Shown here one piece after another: positions 1 through 7,643 of a stretch of DNA of 16,773 nucleotides (positions within the stretch are counted from its first letter, which is position 1; the number at the start of each line of letters is the position of its first letter). Position numbers and translations under genes: made by a program. The DNA is from CAZNNH01 sp964574335. GTDB lineage: Bacteria; Acidobacteriota; Vicinamibacteria; Fen-336. The notes below the pieces were generated by a model. The model was not told the DNA's origin. It worked only from the letters and a program-made list of their open reading frames with translations, and searched no databases. Location: positions 1-16,773 of the forward strand of contig CAZNNH010000137.1 of assembly GCA_964574335.1 (NCBI GenBank), given 5' to 3'.

Positions 1-587
1 TCAGGGCCCTGCTCGAGGCCATGGGCGGCGTGGAGGTGAGGGGCGAGACGGGAGATGGGCGAGAGGCGCTGCGACTGATCGAGGAGATCCAGCCGGATCT
101 GGCGATCCTGGACATAGGCCTTCCCGGGATGAACGGGATCGAGATCATCGGCCGGGCTGTTCGGGCTCAGGTACGGACTCGGATCCTGGTGCTCTCCGTC
201 CACGCCGATGCCGAGTTCGTGCGACAGGCGCTTCACGCGGGGGCCGCCGGCTACCTCGTCAAGGGCTCCGCGGCGGTCGAGCTGGAGCTCGCGGTCCGGG
301 CGCTGGCCCGTGGCGAGACTTACCTGAGCCCGGCCATCTCGGGGTCCGTCATCGAGGAGCTGCGCTCGCACGGCGCGCCGCGCGAGTCGCTGACGCCCCG
401 GCAGCGGGAGATCCTCCAGCTCGTGGCCGAGGGGCGGTCGACGAAGGAGGTCGCCGCGCAGTTGGGCCTGTCCGTGAAGACCATCGAGTCGCATCGCTCC
501 GAGATCATGACTCGCCTCGGGATCCACGATCTCGCCGGGCTCGTGCGGTACGCGATCCGGGCGGGCATCACGACCCCCGACCAGTAG
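1..587 (+). CDS. NarL/FixJ-family response regulator (5' end missing)
   Basis: DNA-binding response regulator of a two-component system. The reading frame is open to the left edge (codons from base 3, reading RALLEA before the Met at 21), so the start and the N-terminal acidic-pocket residues lie outside the window; the Met at 21 is internal. The receiver phospho-acceptor Asp is codon 111-113, in LDIGLPGMNG, and the conserved receiver Lys is in YLVKGS. The C-terminus is a LuxR-type helix-turn-helix, from LTPRQREILQLVAEG through LGLSVKTIESHRSEI. The family activates or represses promoters after phosphorylation by a histidine kinase; none is visible beside it. A terminator-like hairpin follows, so it is probably transcribed separately from the chemosensory operon, although a functional link cannot be excluded. 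Family certain; target genes unknown. Confidence 0.93.
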   Translation, partial: RALLEAMGGVEVRGETGDGREALRLIEEIQPDLAILDIGLPGMNGIEIIGRAVRAQVRTRILVLSVHADAEFVRQALHAGAAGYLVKGSAAVELELAVRALARGETYLSPAISGSVIEELRSHGAPRESLTPRQREILQLVAEGRSTKEVAAQLGLSVKTIESHRSEIMTRLGIHDLAGLVRYAIRAGITTPDQ

Positions 588-607
588 GGAGGCGAGGCAG
601 AGGACGA

Positions 608-649
608 CCCGGCCCCCGCGGGGGTGCCGGGCCAGCCCAGGGTTCTTTT
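608..649 (+). terminator. Probable intrinsic terminator after the response regulator
   Basis: Bases 608-617 pair with 621-631 in a GC-rich stem of about 10 bp with one bulged base (T625) and a 3-base loop. A short T-rich tract, TTCTTTT (643-649), follows about 12 bases further on. The stem is strong, but the T tract is displaced, so termination may be partial. Confidence 0.5.
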
Positions 650-650
650 C

Positions 651-741
651 TGCCCTCCTCAGGGCATTCCCCGATACCCACGACGGCCTGGCGGCCGTAG
701 CTTCTTCCCGACTGTGCGGGTGGCGCACGCAAGGTACCCGC
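651..741 (+). promoter_or_regulatory. Intergenic leader with several stem-loops before the chemosensory operon
   Basis: This stretch between the response regulator and the first operon gene holds a 6-bp stem with loop CCTC (651-666), a 6-bp stem ACGGCC/GGCCGT with loop TGGC (683-698), and two mutually exclusive pairings: GTGCG 714-718 with CGCAC 724-728, or GCGGGT 716-721 with ACCCGC 736-741. The downstream gene's AGGACGAGG ribosome-binding site (742-750) directly follows the last pairing, so the fold could affect its access. It presumably also carries the operon promoter, but I cannot pick out convincing -35/-10 or -24/-12 boxes. It matches no riboswitch class I know. Confidence 0.3.
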
Positions 742-753
742 AGGACGAGGCAC

Positions 754-1158
754 TTGGGGAAGACACGGATCCTACTGGTGGATGACAACCGCGATTTCCT
801 GGGCGAGGCGTCGAGATTCGTCGCCAGCCTCGAAGGAGTCGAGGTGGCCGGGACCGCCCTCTCCGGCGAAGAGGCGCTTGGGCTCCTCGATCGCGTCCAC
901 CCGGACCTGGTCCTGGTCGACCTGGTGATGCCGGGGGGGATGAACGGCCTGGAGGCGACCCGTCGCATCCTGGAGCGGCCCGCCGCCCCTGCGGTGGTGG
1001 TGATGTCCATCCACGACGACGAGACCAGTCGGGCCGCCGCCCTGGAGGCGGGAGCACGGGCCTTCGTCGCCAAAGGCGAGCTGGTGGTCCGCTTCCCGGC
1101 GATTGAGCGGTGGCTGTCCGTCGCGGGGTCAGCCGTCGACCTCTCGGGGCGGAGCTGA
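754..1158 (+). CDS. Receiver-only response regulator, first gene of chemosensory operon
   Basis: A 134-residue protein consisting of one receiver domain and no output domain. Acidic pocket D10-D11 (LLVDDN), phospho-acceptor D56 (LVDLVMPG), the signalling Ser in VVVMSIHDD and Lys in FVAKGE are all present, so it should accept phosphate. The TTG start is chosen because it sits just after AGGACGAGG and gives a normal beta-1 strand (TRILLVDDN). An extra Gly follows the phospho-site proline (MPGGMNG). The sequence resembles NarL-type receivers, including its neighbour ending at 587, more than CheY. Its position at the head of a CheA-containing operon suggests a phosphate acceptor or sink for the kinase at 4538; that is inference. 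Its stop overlaps the next gene's ATG by one base. Confidence 0.9.
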   Translation: MGKTRILLVDDNRDFLGEASRFVASLEGVEVAGTALSGEEALGLLDRVHPDLVLVDLVMPGGMNGLEATRRILERPAAPAVVVMSIHDDETSRAAALEAGARAFVAKGELVVRFPAIERWLSVAGSAVDLSGRS

Positions 1159-1697
1159 TGTCGGCCGAGATCCTCCGGGAGATCGACGAGCTCAGGCAGC
1201 GGCTCTACGAGCTGACCCGGCGCGTCGCCGCCTCGATGCCGGCGGAGGGGCTGCCGGAGGGCGACCTCGACCTGGTGGTGGTCCGGGTGGGCGAGCGCCG
1301 CGCGGCCTTCCTGTGTCGCGACCTCGACGAGGTGGTGCCGATGGCGCGTCTGGCCACGATCCCGGAGTCGGCGGCGTGGGTGGCCGGCGTTCTCAACCTG
1401 CGGGGAGCCATGCTCCCGGTGCTGGATGTGCTGGCCCGGTGTGAGGGGCAGGGCCGAAGGGCGAGCGTGGACGATCTGATCCTGGTGGCCAGCGCGCAGG
1501 GGCGCCGCGTGGGTCTCATCGTCCAGGAGATCGTGGCCGTCCGCACCGTTGCCGGCGGCCAACTGCGGTCGGTCACCAGCGACGTCCCGTTCGCCCCGTA
1601 TCTACTGGGCCTGATCGGGCTGGAGGCGGAGCCGCTGGCGGTGTGGAGCCTCGGCCGGCTGGTGGCCACGTCCGATCTCCCCGAGGACGTCGTGTGA
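1158..1697 (+). CDS. CheW-like coupling protein (first of two)
   Basis: A 179-residue CheW-domain protein that would link the chemoreceptor to the CheA kinase in the signalling array. After an N-terminal helical segment (about residues 1-35, EIDELRQRLYELTRR), the CheW fold begins at LDLVVVRVGERRAAF and carries typical features: the receptor/kinase-contact region DEVVPMARLATIPE, VAGVLNLRGAMLPVLDV, and VGLIVQEI. The ATG at 1158 is chosen because it overlaps the previous stop (TGATG) and follows GGGGCGGAG; an in-frame ATG at 1110 would intrude into the upstream gene. By order and composition it corresponds to WspB or WspD of Wsp systems. Two CheWs in one operon usually means different positions or partners in the array. 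Confident on family. Confidence 0.92.
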   Translation: MSAEILREIDELRQRLYELTRRVAASMPAEGLPEGDLDLVVVRVGERRAAFLCRDLDEVVPMARLATIPESAAWVAGVLNLRGAMLPVLDVLARCEGQGRRASVDDLILVASAQGRRVGLIVQEIVAVRTVAGGQLRSVTSDVPFAPYLLGLIGLEAEPLAVWSLGRLVATSDLPEDVV

Positions 1698-2947
1698 CTG
1701 TGCTGCCGGAGGTCGCCCGCCGCGTCAGCGCCCGGTACGGCTTGCGGACCGGCGCTGGGACGCCCAGGCGGCTGGAGGAGGCGGTGGCGGCGTACGGCCG
1801 GCACCTGGGGGTGCCCCCACAGGAGGCGGCGCGCCGCGTCTTGAACGATCCCGCCGGTCTCCGTCGCGTGGCCGAGTGGCTGACCGTCGAGGAGACCTAC
1901 TTCTTTCGCCAGCCGAAGCAGCTCACGCGACTCGTCGGCCACCTCCACGGACGATTGGAGGACGGTCTGGAGGCCGTGACGGTGTGGTCGGCCGGGTGCT
2001 CGACCGGCGACGAGGCGCACTCTCTCGCCATCCTGCTCCAGGAGCGGCTTCCGCCGCGGCTCCTGCCGCGAGTGAGCATCGTCGCCAGCGACATCAGCCA
2101 TGCCGCGATCGAGCGGGCGCAGAGCGGCGTCTACTCGCGGTGGTCGCTGCGAACGGTCGACCGATCGACGGCGGACCGCTACTTCAGGCCGGTCGAGGAG
2201 GGCTTTCGCCTCCGTGACGACATTCGGCGGAGGGTGACGTTCGCCTGCCTGTCGTTGCGGGAGCACCTGGAGGACCTGGCGCCGCGGAGCCTCGACGTCA
2301 TCCTCTTCAGGAACGTGGGGATCTACCTGGAGCCGGTGGCCCTGCAGGGCTTGTATCAGGGGTTCACCCAGGTCTTGCGTGAGAGCGGCCAACTGCTGGT
2401 GAGCGCCACCGACCCAAAACCGCCCGACCCGCCGTTCCGGCTGACGGACGATGGCGACCCCACGCTCTTCTGCCTGTCCGGGGCCGTCGAGGACGTCTTT
2501 GAGGAAGCCGCCGGCGCCGAGCCCGAGCGCGAAGGCGATGGCGATGGCAAAGACCATCCGCACGCCCCGGCGGAGTCCAGCCGGACCCGCGGGCACGTCG
2601 AGATCATCGACGCCGCGGACGCCGTCGCGGCGGTCTCGTCCATGCAAGGTGTCGCAGGTGACGCGGTTGGGGATCCCGAGTCGCGTGCCGCGGGCCTGCG
2701 CCGAGCCCAGCTCTGCCTGGAGCGGCTGGACGCCGCCGGCGCGGCGGCCGAGCTGCGCCGGCTCCTGTTCCTGGATCCGAGCGACGACGTGGCTCGCTAC
2801 TGGTATGCCCTCGCCCTTCGCGACGCCGGCCTGGTCAGGAAGGCGCTGCGCCAGGCCGAGAGTCTCGTCGGCCGATGCCAGGCGGGGGGTAGTGAGGAGG
2901 CCGATCTCGCTCGAGCGGCATCGTCGCTCGTGAAGGCGCTGCAGTGA
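1694..2947 (+). CDS. CheR-type methyltransferase with C-terminal TPR region (WspC-like)
   Basis: A 417-residue SAM-dependent protein-glutamate methyltransferase that adapts the receptor by methylating its cytoplasmic glutamates. It has the N-terminal helical CheR domain with TVEETYFFRQP (substrate-contact region), the SAM-binding motif VWSAGCSTGDE at residues 97-107, the second acidic SAM loop SDIS, and the FRNVGIYLEP motif (residues 205-214). After an acidic linker (about 275-310), the last 90 residues are helical and TPR-like (ARYWYALALRDAGLVRKALRQA). CheR-TPR fusions characterise Wsp-type systems, where the TPR tail helps docking without the receptor pentapeptide. The GTG start overlaps the CheW stop by four bases (GTGA) after a GAGG site. 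Canonical CheRs have Leu where this has Gly209 in RNVGIY. Confidence 0.93.
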   Translation: MTVLPEVARRVSARYGLRTGAGTPRRLEEAVAAYGRHLGVPPQEAARRVLNDPAGLRRVAEWLTVEETYFFRQPKQLTRLVGHLHGRLEDGLEAVTVWSAGCSTGDEAHSLAILLQERLPPRLLPRVSIVASDISHAAIERAQSGVYSRWSLRTVDRSTADRYFRPVEEGFRLRDDIRRRVTFACLSLREHLEDLAPRSLDVILFRNVGIYLEPVALQGLYQGFTQVLRESGQLLVSATDPKPPDPPFRLTDDGDPTLFCLSGAVEDVFEEAAGAEPEREGDGDGKDHPHAPAESSRTRGHVEIIDAADAVAAVSSMQGVAGDAVGDPESRAAGLRRAQLCLERLDAAGAAAELRRLLFLDPSDDVARYWYALALRDAGLVRKALRQAESLVGRCQAGGSEEADLARAASSLVKALQ

Positions 2948-3492
2948 ACGACAACGAGAGACGGACGGAAGCGGACGAGATCCTCGACCGGCGTGCCCGG
3001 GCCCTGGCGCTGGCGGGTCCCGGCGGCTGGGAGCAGGACGTCGAGGCGGCGGTGGCGGTGGTCGGGATCGGGGGCGAGCAGATCGGCCTCCCGGTGGAGC
3101 ATCTGCGCAACATCGTGCGGACTCCGCCCATCTCGCGGCTGCCGGGGACGCCCCCATGGCTGCTCGGCGTGGTCCAGGTCCGAGGCGATCTCCTCACCGC
3201 CGTGGACCTGGGGCGCTGGCTTCGGATCGAGAAGGTCAGCGAGCCCCGATTCCTGGCGGTCTTGGAGGGACGGCGCGGGAGGCTCGGGGTGGTGGCCGAG
3301 AGCGTGGCCGGATTTCGGGAGATCTCGCGGGACGAGGTGGCACAGCGGCTGGTGATCTCGGAGTCGGGCACCCCGATCCGCAGCATGACCCGGGACCTGG
3401 TCACGGTTCTCGACGTGGCACGCCTCCTGGAGAGCCCGCAGGTCGTCATCGCGGCCCGCCGGCGGGGCAATCGGGCGAGGATCGGCTCGTGA
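2944..3492 (+). CDS. CheW-like coupling protein (second of two)
   Basis: A 182-residue CheW-domain protein. A charged N-terminal helix (about residues 3-22, RRTEADEILDRRARALAL) precedes the fold, which starts at AAVAVVGIGGEQIGLPVE and includes HLRNIVRTPPISRLPGTP, WLLGVVQVRGDLLTAVDLG and GVVAESVAG. These are typical CheW contact segments. The GTG start overlaps the CheR stop by four bases (GTGA), indicating translational coupling. It is clearly diverged from the CheW at 1158, so the two are not a recent duplication. In Wsp systems WspB and WspD flank the CheR-TPR gene as these do, and one of them can bind receptor and methyltransferase rather than only the kinase; applying that here is inference. 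The C-terminus is Arg-rich. Confidence 0.92.
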   Translation: MNDNERRTEADEILDRRARALALAGPGGWEQDVEAAVAVVGIGGEQIGLPVEHLRNIVRTPPISRLPGTPPWLLGVVQVRGDLLTAVDLGRWLRIEKVSEPRFLAVLEGRRGRLGVVAESVAGFREISRDEVAQRLVISESGTPIRSMTRDLVTVLDVARLLESPQVVIAARRRGNRARIGS

Positions 3493-3533
3493 GGAAACCC
3501 GGCGGTCGCGCAAACGGAAGGAGCTGAGGGGAG

Positions 3534-4517
3534 ATGTCGGAGCTGAGCGAGTATGTGATCTTCTTCATTTCGGTCGCCTTTGCCGCCACCACCGTCATGG
3601 TGGGCGTCCGGTGGAAGTACGGTCGCGGCCTGGCCACCCGCATCTTCAACGGGGTCGTCCCCACCATCGGCTTCATCGCCTGCCTCGGGTTCCTGGTGGG
3701 CAAGCTGGGCACCACCGCCGCGACCCTCGGCACCCTGGTGCCCATCGGAACCATCGCCACCACCGTGACGCTCTTGTGGCTCTACCGAATCGTGGTCAAG
3801 AAGCTCGACGAGCAGGTCCAGTTCCTAGCCACGATCACGGCCCAGATCGCGGCCGCGGCCAAGCAGTCGGCGAGCTCCTCCGCCGAGCAGGCCTCCATGA
3901 CCACGGAGGTGGTCACCACTGTCGAGGAGATCACCCAGACCAGCGCGGCGGCCTCGGAGAATGCCCAGGAGGTGGCGCAGGTGGCCCGCGACGCTGCCAA
4001 GCGAGGGCAGGACGGGCTGGAAGCGGTCGCCCGGGCGGTCGAGGTCATGGAGTCGGTCAGCCAGGTGGGCGAGATCGTGGACACCATCAACGCCTTGGCC
4101 GAGCAGTCCAACCTGCTGGCGGTGAATGCCAGCATCGAGGCTGCCAAGGCGGGCGAGCACGGTCGCGGGTTCGCGGTGGTGGCCTCGGAGGTCCGGAGCC
4201 TCTCTGAGCAGAGCAAAGCGGCCACCAAGCAGATCCGTCAGGCGATCCGGCGGACCGAGGAAGGGCAGGAGGCCACCTCCTCGGTCAACGTCGTGGTGAC
4301 GGAGCTGGCGGCGGTCCTGCGCAAGTCGTCCGACAAGGCTCGGGAGATCGCCGGGGCGGCTTTGCAGCAGTCCACTGGAATCAAGCAGATCAGCGACGCC
4401 ATGACCTCGGTGGCGCAGGGCAGCAAGGACACGGCGGTGGCCGCGGCGCAACTTGATCAGGCGGTCCAGGGGCTCAAGCAGGTCTCCTCGACCATCCAGC
4501 AGTTCGTCCGAGGCTGA
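3534..4517 (+). CDS. Methyl-accepting chemotaxis protein with three membrane helices and no sensor domain
   Basis: A 327-residue chemoreceptor. Three hydrophobic helices lie at about residues 7-25, 41-58 and 62-84. The charged loop between the first two (RWKYGRG...TR) and the KK after the third predict an N-out, C-in topology. The rest is the coiled-coil signalling domain, with the hairpin tip at about 190-228 (EQSNLLAVNASIEAAKAGE, then GRGFAVVASEVRSL). This is the CheA/CheW-binding region and is highly conserved. There is no periplasmic ligand-binding domain, no HAMP domain and no C-terminal CheR-binding pentapeptide (it ends QQFVRG). Two purine-rich sites precede the ATG: AAGGAG (3518-3523) and GAGGGGA (3526-3532). 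It should be the input of the array; the signal is likely sensed in the membrane or through a partner protein. Confidence 0.93.
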   Translation: MSELSEYVIFFISVAFAATTVMVGVRWKYGRGLATRIFNGVVPTIGFIACLGFLVGKLGTTAATLGTLVPIGTIATTVTLLWLYRIVVKKLDEQVQFLATITAQIAAAAKQSASSSAEQASMTTEVVTTVEEITQTSAAASENAQEVAQVARDAAKRGQDGLEAVARAVEVMESVSQVGEIVDTINALAEQSNLLAVNASIEAAKAGEHGRGFAVVASEVRSLSEQSKAATKQIRQAIRRTEEGQEATSSVNVVVTELAAVLRKSSDKAREIAGAALQQSTGIKQISDAMTSVAQGSKDTAVAAAQLDQAVQGLKQVSSTIQQFVRG

Positions 4518-4537
4518 AAGGCGGGGTTCTCGACCCG

Positions 4538-6565
4538 ATGAGCGACGCGGAGAGGATCCTCGAGACGTTCCGCGAGGAGGCCGCCGAGGTGGTCGACGAG
4601 CTGGCCCAGCTCGTGGGTGCCCTGCGGGCTGCCCGCGATGCGACGGCGTGGTCGGAGGCCATCTCGGCCGCTCGGCGGTTGGCTCACAACCTCAAGGGGG
4701 CGGCCGCCTCGGTCGGGAACGAGGAGGTCGAGGGGCTCTGCCACGAGCTGGAGGACGCGCTGGCGACGCTCGACCAGGGGAGGTTCGACGCCGAGGGTGC
4801 CGAGCTACTGGAGCGGCTCATCGGCGCCATCGACGAGCAGTCGTCCCGGAGGCAGGAGGCCGCCGCTCTCGAAGCTCAGCTTGCCCGGGCCACGCCGGCC
4901 GCGCCGCCGGAAGCCACCCTCAGGATCCCCACCGCGCGCCTCGATCAGCTTATCAGGCAGGTGGGGGACCTTCTCACCACGCATGCCCGGATGGTCGACC
5001 GGGTCGCCTGCCTGAGGGAGCTGTCCCAGGAGCTCAGCCAGGTCGTGTCGCGACCGGAAAGCCGGATGACTCAGGTGGAGGTGCTCGCCGCCAACCTCAC
5101 CGCCCTGGTGCAGCGGGATCAGCGTGAGCTGCTGGACTTCGGGTACCTCACCCAGGAGGTCGGCGAGGCGGTCAGGCAGGCGCGGATGGTTCCACTCGCT
5201 ACCGAGGCCCCCGGCTGGCGCCGATTGGCGCGAGACACGGCGACGGCGGTCGGGAAGAAGATCGACCTGGCGATCCACGTGGGGAACCTCGAGATCGACA
5301 AGTCCTTGCTGGAGGGCCTCAGAGACCCCCTGTTCCATCTGATCCGCAACGCCATCGACCACGGCATCGAGACGCCCGAGGAGAGGCAACAGCGGGGGAA
5401 GCCCGGCGCCGGACGGGTGGAGATCCGGGCCGAGATGCGCGGACCCCGGATGCTCCTGGAGCTGAGCGACGATGGGCGAGGGCTCGACCCGCTCACCATC
5501 GCCGCCTCCGCGATGCAGAAGGGCCTGATCGACGGCGCCCAGAGAGAGCGGATGAGCGACGAGGAAACGCTGGCCCTACTGTTCCAGCCCGGCTTCTCCA
5601 CGGCCGCCTCGGTCAGTCGCGTGAGCGGCCGCGGCGTGGGGCTGGACGTGGTGAGACGGCAGGTGACCGCCTTGGGGGGCGAGATCCAGCTCCCGGGGCG
5701 GCCCCGTCTCGGCGGTGCGACCTTCGAGCTGCTGCTTCCGATCACGGTCCTCTCCACCAGGCAGTTGCTGGTTCGTGCCGGTGAGGGGCTGTACGCCCTC
5801 TCGATGGAGAACGTGTTGCGGGTCGTCAGCGTGGACCGGTCGGCGGTCACGTCGGTGGACGGGAACCCGATCGTCCTCCTGGAAGGGGCTGCCCCGCTCC
5901 GGCTACTCCGGCTCACCAGCCTTCTCGGCGGGCGGGTGACGGAAGCCGGCGAGCACCTCAAGGTCCTGGTCGCCTCGAGCGGCGGCCGGGAGATCGGCCT
6001 GGAGGTGCAGGACGTCCTGGGCGAAGGGGACTACCTGACACGGTCGCTGCCCTGGAACGTCGAAGAGATCGCCGGAGTCGGCGGAGCGGTGGTCCTGGCG
6101 GACGGGTCGATCGCCCTCGTCCTCGACGTCGGCGACCTGATCGAGGCCGCCCAGGCGGCGCCCGAGAAGGGCGCGGCACCGAGGCCGGAAGCAGCGGCCC
6201 GGGTCCCCCGGATCCTGGTGGTGGATGACTCCCTGTCCAGCCGTACCCTGGCACGCAACATGCTCGCCGCTGCCGGATACGAGGTGAGCGTCTGCCAGGA
6301 CGGCATGAGAGCGTGGGAGGCCCTGCAGCATGGGAGCTTCGACCTCCTGGTCTCGGACATCAAGATGCCCGGCATGAACGGTCTGGAGCTGACCCGGAAG
6401 ATCCGGCACCACGGCCGTCTCGCCACGCTCCCGATCATCCTCGTGACCAGCCTCGGTGCATCCGAGCAGGTCGCCCAGGGGGCGGAGGCCGGAGCCGACG
6501 AGTACCTGGTCAAGGGCCGTTTCGATCAGACCGGCCTGCTCGAGGCGGTCGGCCGCCACATCTAG
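4538..6565 (+). CDS. CheA-type hybrid histidine kinase with C-terminal receiver (WspE-like)
   Basis: A 675-residue kinase at the centre of the chemosensory array. In order: an HPt domain with phospho-His50 in AHNLKGAA; an Ala-rich linker without a recognisable P2 (CheY/CheB-docking) domain; a short P3 dimerisation segment (about 124-215); the HATPase with N box LIRNAIDHGIE (N271), G1 DDGRGLD (311-317) and G2 GRGVGLDVV (364-372); a CheW-like domain (about 405-545); and a receiver with D563-D564, phospho-acceptor D607 (SDIKMPGMNG) and Lys in YLVKGRF. All catalytic motifs are intact. The fused receiver may act as an output-damping phosphate sink, as proposed for similar hybrids. Length and layout match WspE/FrzE-type CheA proteins. 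The gap to the receptor gene is 20 bases. Confidence 0.95.
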   Translation: MSDAERILETFREEAAEVVDELAQLVGALRAARDATAWSEAISAARRLAHNLKGAAASVGNEEVEGLCHELEDALATLDQGRFDAEGAELLERLIGAIDEQSSRRQEAAALEAQLARATPAAPPEATLRIPTARLDQLIRQVGDLLTTHARMVDRVACLRELSQELSQVVSRPESRMTQVEVLAANLTALVQRDQRELLDFGYLTQEVGEAVRQARMVPLATEAPGWRRLARDTATAVGKKIDLAIHVGNLEIDKSLLEGLRDPLFHLIRNAIDHGIETPEERQQRGKPGAGRVEIRAEMRGPRMLLELSDDGRGLDPLTIAASAMQKGLIDGAQRERMSDEETLALLFQPGFSTAASVSRVSGRGVGLDVVRRQVTALGGEIQLPGRPRLGGATFELLLPITVLSTRQLLVRAGEGLYALSMENVLRVVSVDRSAVTSVDGNPIVLLEGAAPLRLLRLTSLLGGRVTEAGEHLKVLVASSGGREIGLEVQDVLGEGDYLTRSLPWNVEEIAGVGGAVVLADGSIALVLDVGDLIEAAQAAPEKGAAPRPEAAARVPRILVVDDSLSSRTLARNMLAAAGYEVSVCQDGMRAWEALQHGSFDLLVSDIKMPGMNGLELTRKIRHHGRLATLPIILVTSLGASEQVAQGAEAGADEYLVKGRFDQTGLLEAVGRHI

Positions 6566-6569
6566 CCCG

Positions 6570-7640
6570 ATGATCAGGGTCCTCGTCGTCGACGACTCGA
6601 AGACGGCGCGGCTGGCCTTGAGGAATGCCCTGGAGAGGGAGGTGGACATCTACGTCGTTGCCGAGGCGCCGACCGGCAGCGAGGCGCTACGGCTGGTCGC
6701 CCGGCATCGCCCCGACGTCATCACCATGGACATCTACCTGAAGCGGGAGAACGGGCTCGACGTCACCTCCAGGATCATGGAGCTGGTCGCAACGCCGATC
6801 GTTGTCGTCACCGGGGTGCGCTCCGATGACCCCGAGTTGGCCTACCAGGCGATGGCGGCCGGGGCGCTCGAGGTCGTCGGAAAGCTCCCGGCCCCGGACA
6901 AGCCCTCCTATGAGCGCGAGCGCTGCCACCTGGTGGACCTCCTGCGGGTGCTGTCGAGGGTCCCGGTCGTCCATCGCCGACGAGTGGTGGCGCCGGCCTC
7001 CGTCGAGATCCCACCGGTGGTCGGAGGCACGGTGTCGGCCCCGTTGCCAGGCGCAGAGGTCATCCTGATCGGGGCGTCGACCGGCGGCCCGCCCGTGATT
7101 CTCTCCCTGCTCTCGGCGCTGCGGCCGCCGTGCGGCCTCCCGATCGTCGTGGTCCAGCACATCGCGCGGGGCTTTGCCGACGGGCTCGCGGAATGGCTCA
7201 GCCAATCGAGCGGTCACCAGGTGATGGTCGTCAACCAGCCGCTGCCCGTCCAGGCCGGCCGTGTCTACCTGGCCAACGACGGAGCGCATCTGGTCTTCGC
7301 TTCGCGCCAGATGGTGGTGCCCTCCGAGTCGCCGCCGGAGCTCTACCAGCGTCCCTCGGTCAACCTGATGTTCGAGTCCGCCGTGGCCGGCTTTGGCCGG
7401 CGGGCCGTGGCCGTGCTGCTCGGAGGGATGGGCTCGGACGGAGTCCGGGGTCTGGCCGAGCTGCACCGGGCCGGCGCGATGACGCTGGCCCAGGATCCGG
7501 CGACTTGTTGCGTGGGCAGCATGCCGGCAGCGGCGATCGAGGCGGGCGTGATCGACCAGGTCCTGGCCCCCGACCGGATCGCGGCGATGCTGCAGCGGAT
7601 CAGCTCGGCGGTGGACGCAGGGTCGGCTCGGAAGAGGTGA
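6570..7640 (+). CDS. cheB: CheB-type protein-glutamate methylesterase
   Basis: A 356-residue adaptation enzyme that removes receptor methyl groups (and could deamidate Gln) when its receiver is phosphorylated by CheA. The N-terminal receiver has VLVVDDSK and phospho-acceptor D54 (ITMDIYLKRENGLD). After a linker (about 125-160) the methylesterase domain carries the complete catalytic triad: Ser170 in IGASTGGP, His197 in VVQHIARGF, and Asp290 in LLGGMGSDGV. The ATG at 6570 lies four bases after the CheA stop; an in-frame upstream ATG (6456) would intrude deep into cheA and add a non-homologous tail. It corresponds to WspF. With the CheR at 1694 it gives the operon a full methylation-based adaptation loop, even though the receptor lacks a tether pentapeptide. 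Confidence 0.95.
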   Translation: MIRVLVVDDSKTARLALRNALEREVDIYVVAEAPTGSEALRLVARHRPDVITMDIYLKRENGLDVTSRIMELVATPIVVVTGVRSDDPELAYQAMAAGALEVVGKLPAPDKPSYERERCHLVDLLRVLSRVPVVHRRRVVAPASVEIPPVVGGTVSAPLPGAEVILIGASTGGPPVILSLLSALRPPCGLPIVVVQHIARGFADGLAEWLSQSSGHQVMVVNQPLPVQAGRVYLANDGAHLVFASRQMVVPSESPPELYQRPSVNLMFESAVAGFGRRAVAVLLGGMGSDGVRGLAELHRAGAMTLAQDPATCCVGSMPAAAIEAGVIDQVLAPDRIAAMLQRISSAVDAGSARKR

Positions 7641-7643
7641 GCG

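Noticed and set aside
660..753. Possible c-di-GMP (GEMM) or guanidine riboswitch
   Set aside because: The leader is structured, and a CACGCAAGG stretch recalls GEMM, but the conserved GCAAA-type core and receptor arrangement are missing; the GGACGAGG near the start is not in a guanidine-II type loop and looks like a ribosome-binding site.
1205..3157. 650-residue open frame on the minus strand
   Set aside because: It is antisense to CheW, CheR and CheW genes with diagnostic motifs; its composition is that of a high-GC shadow.
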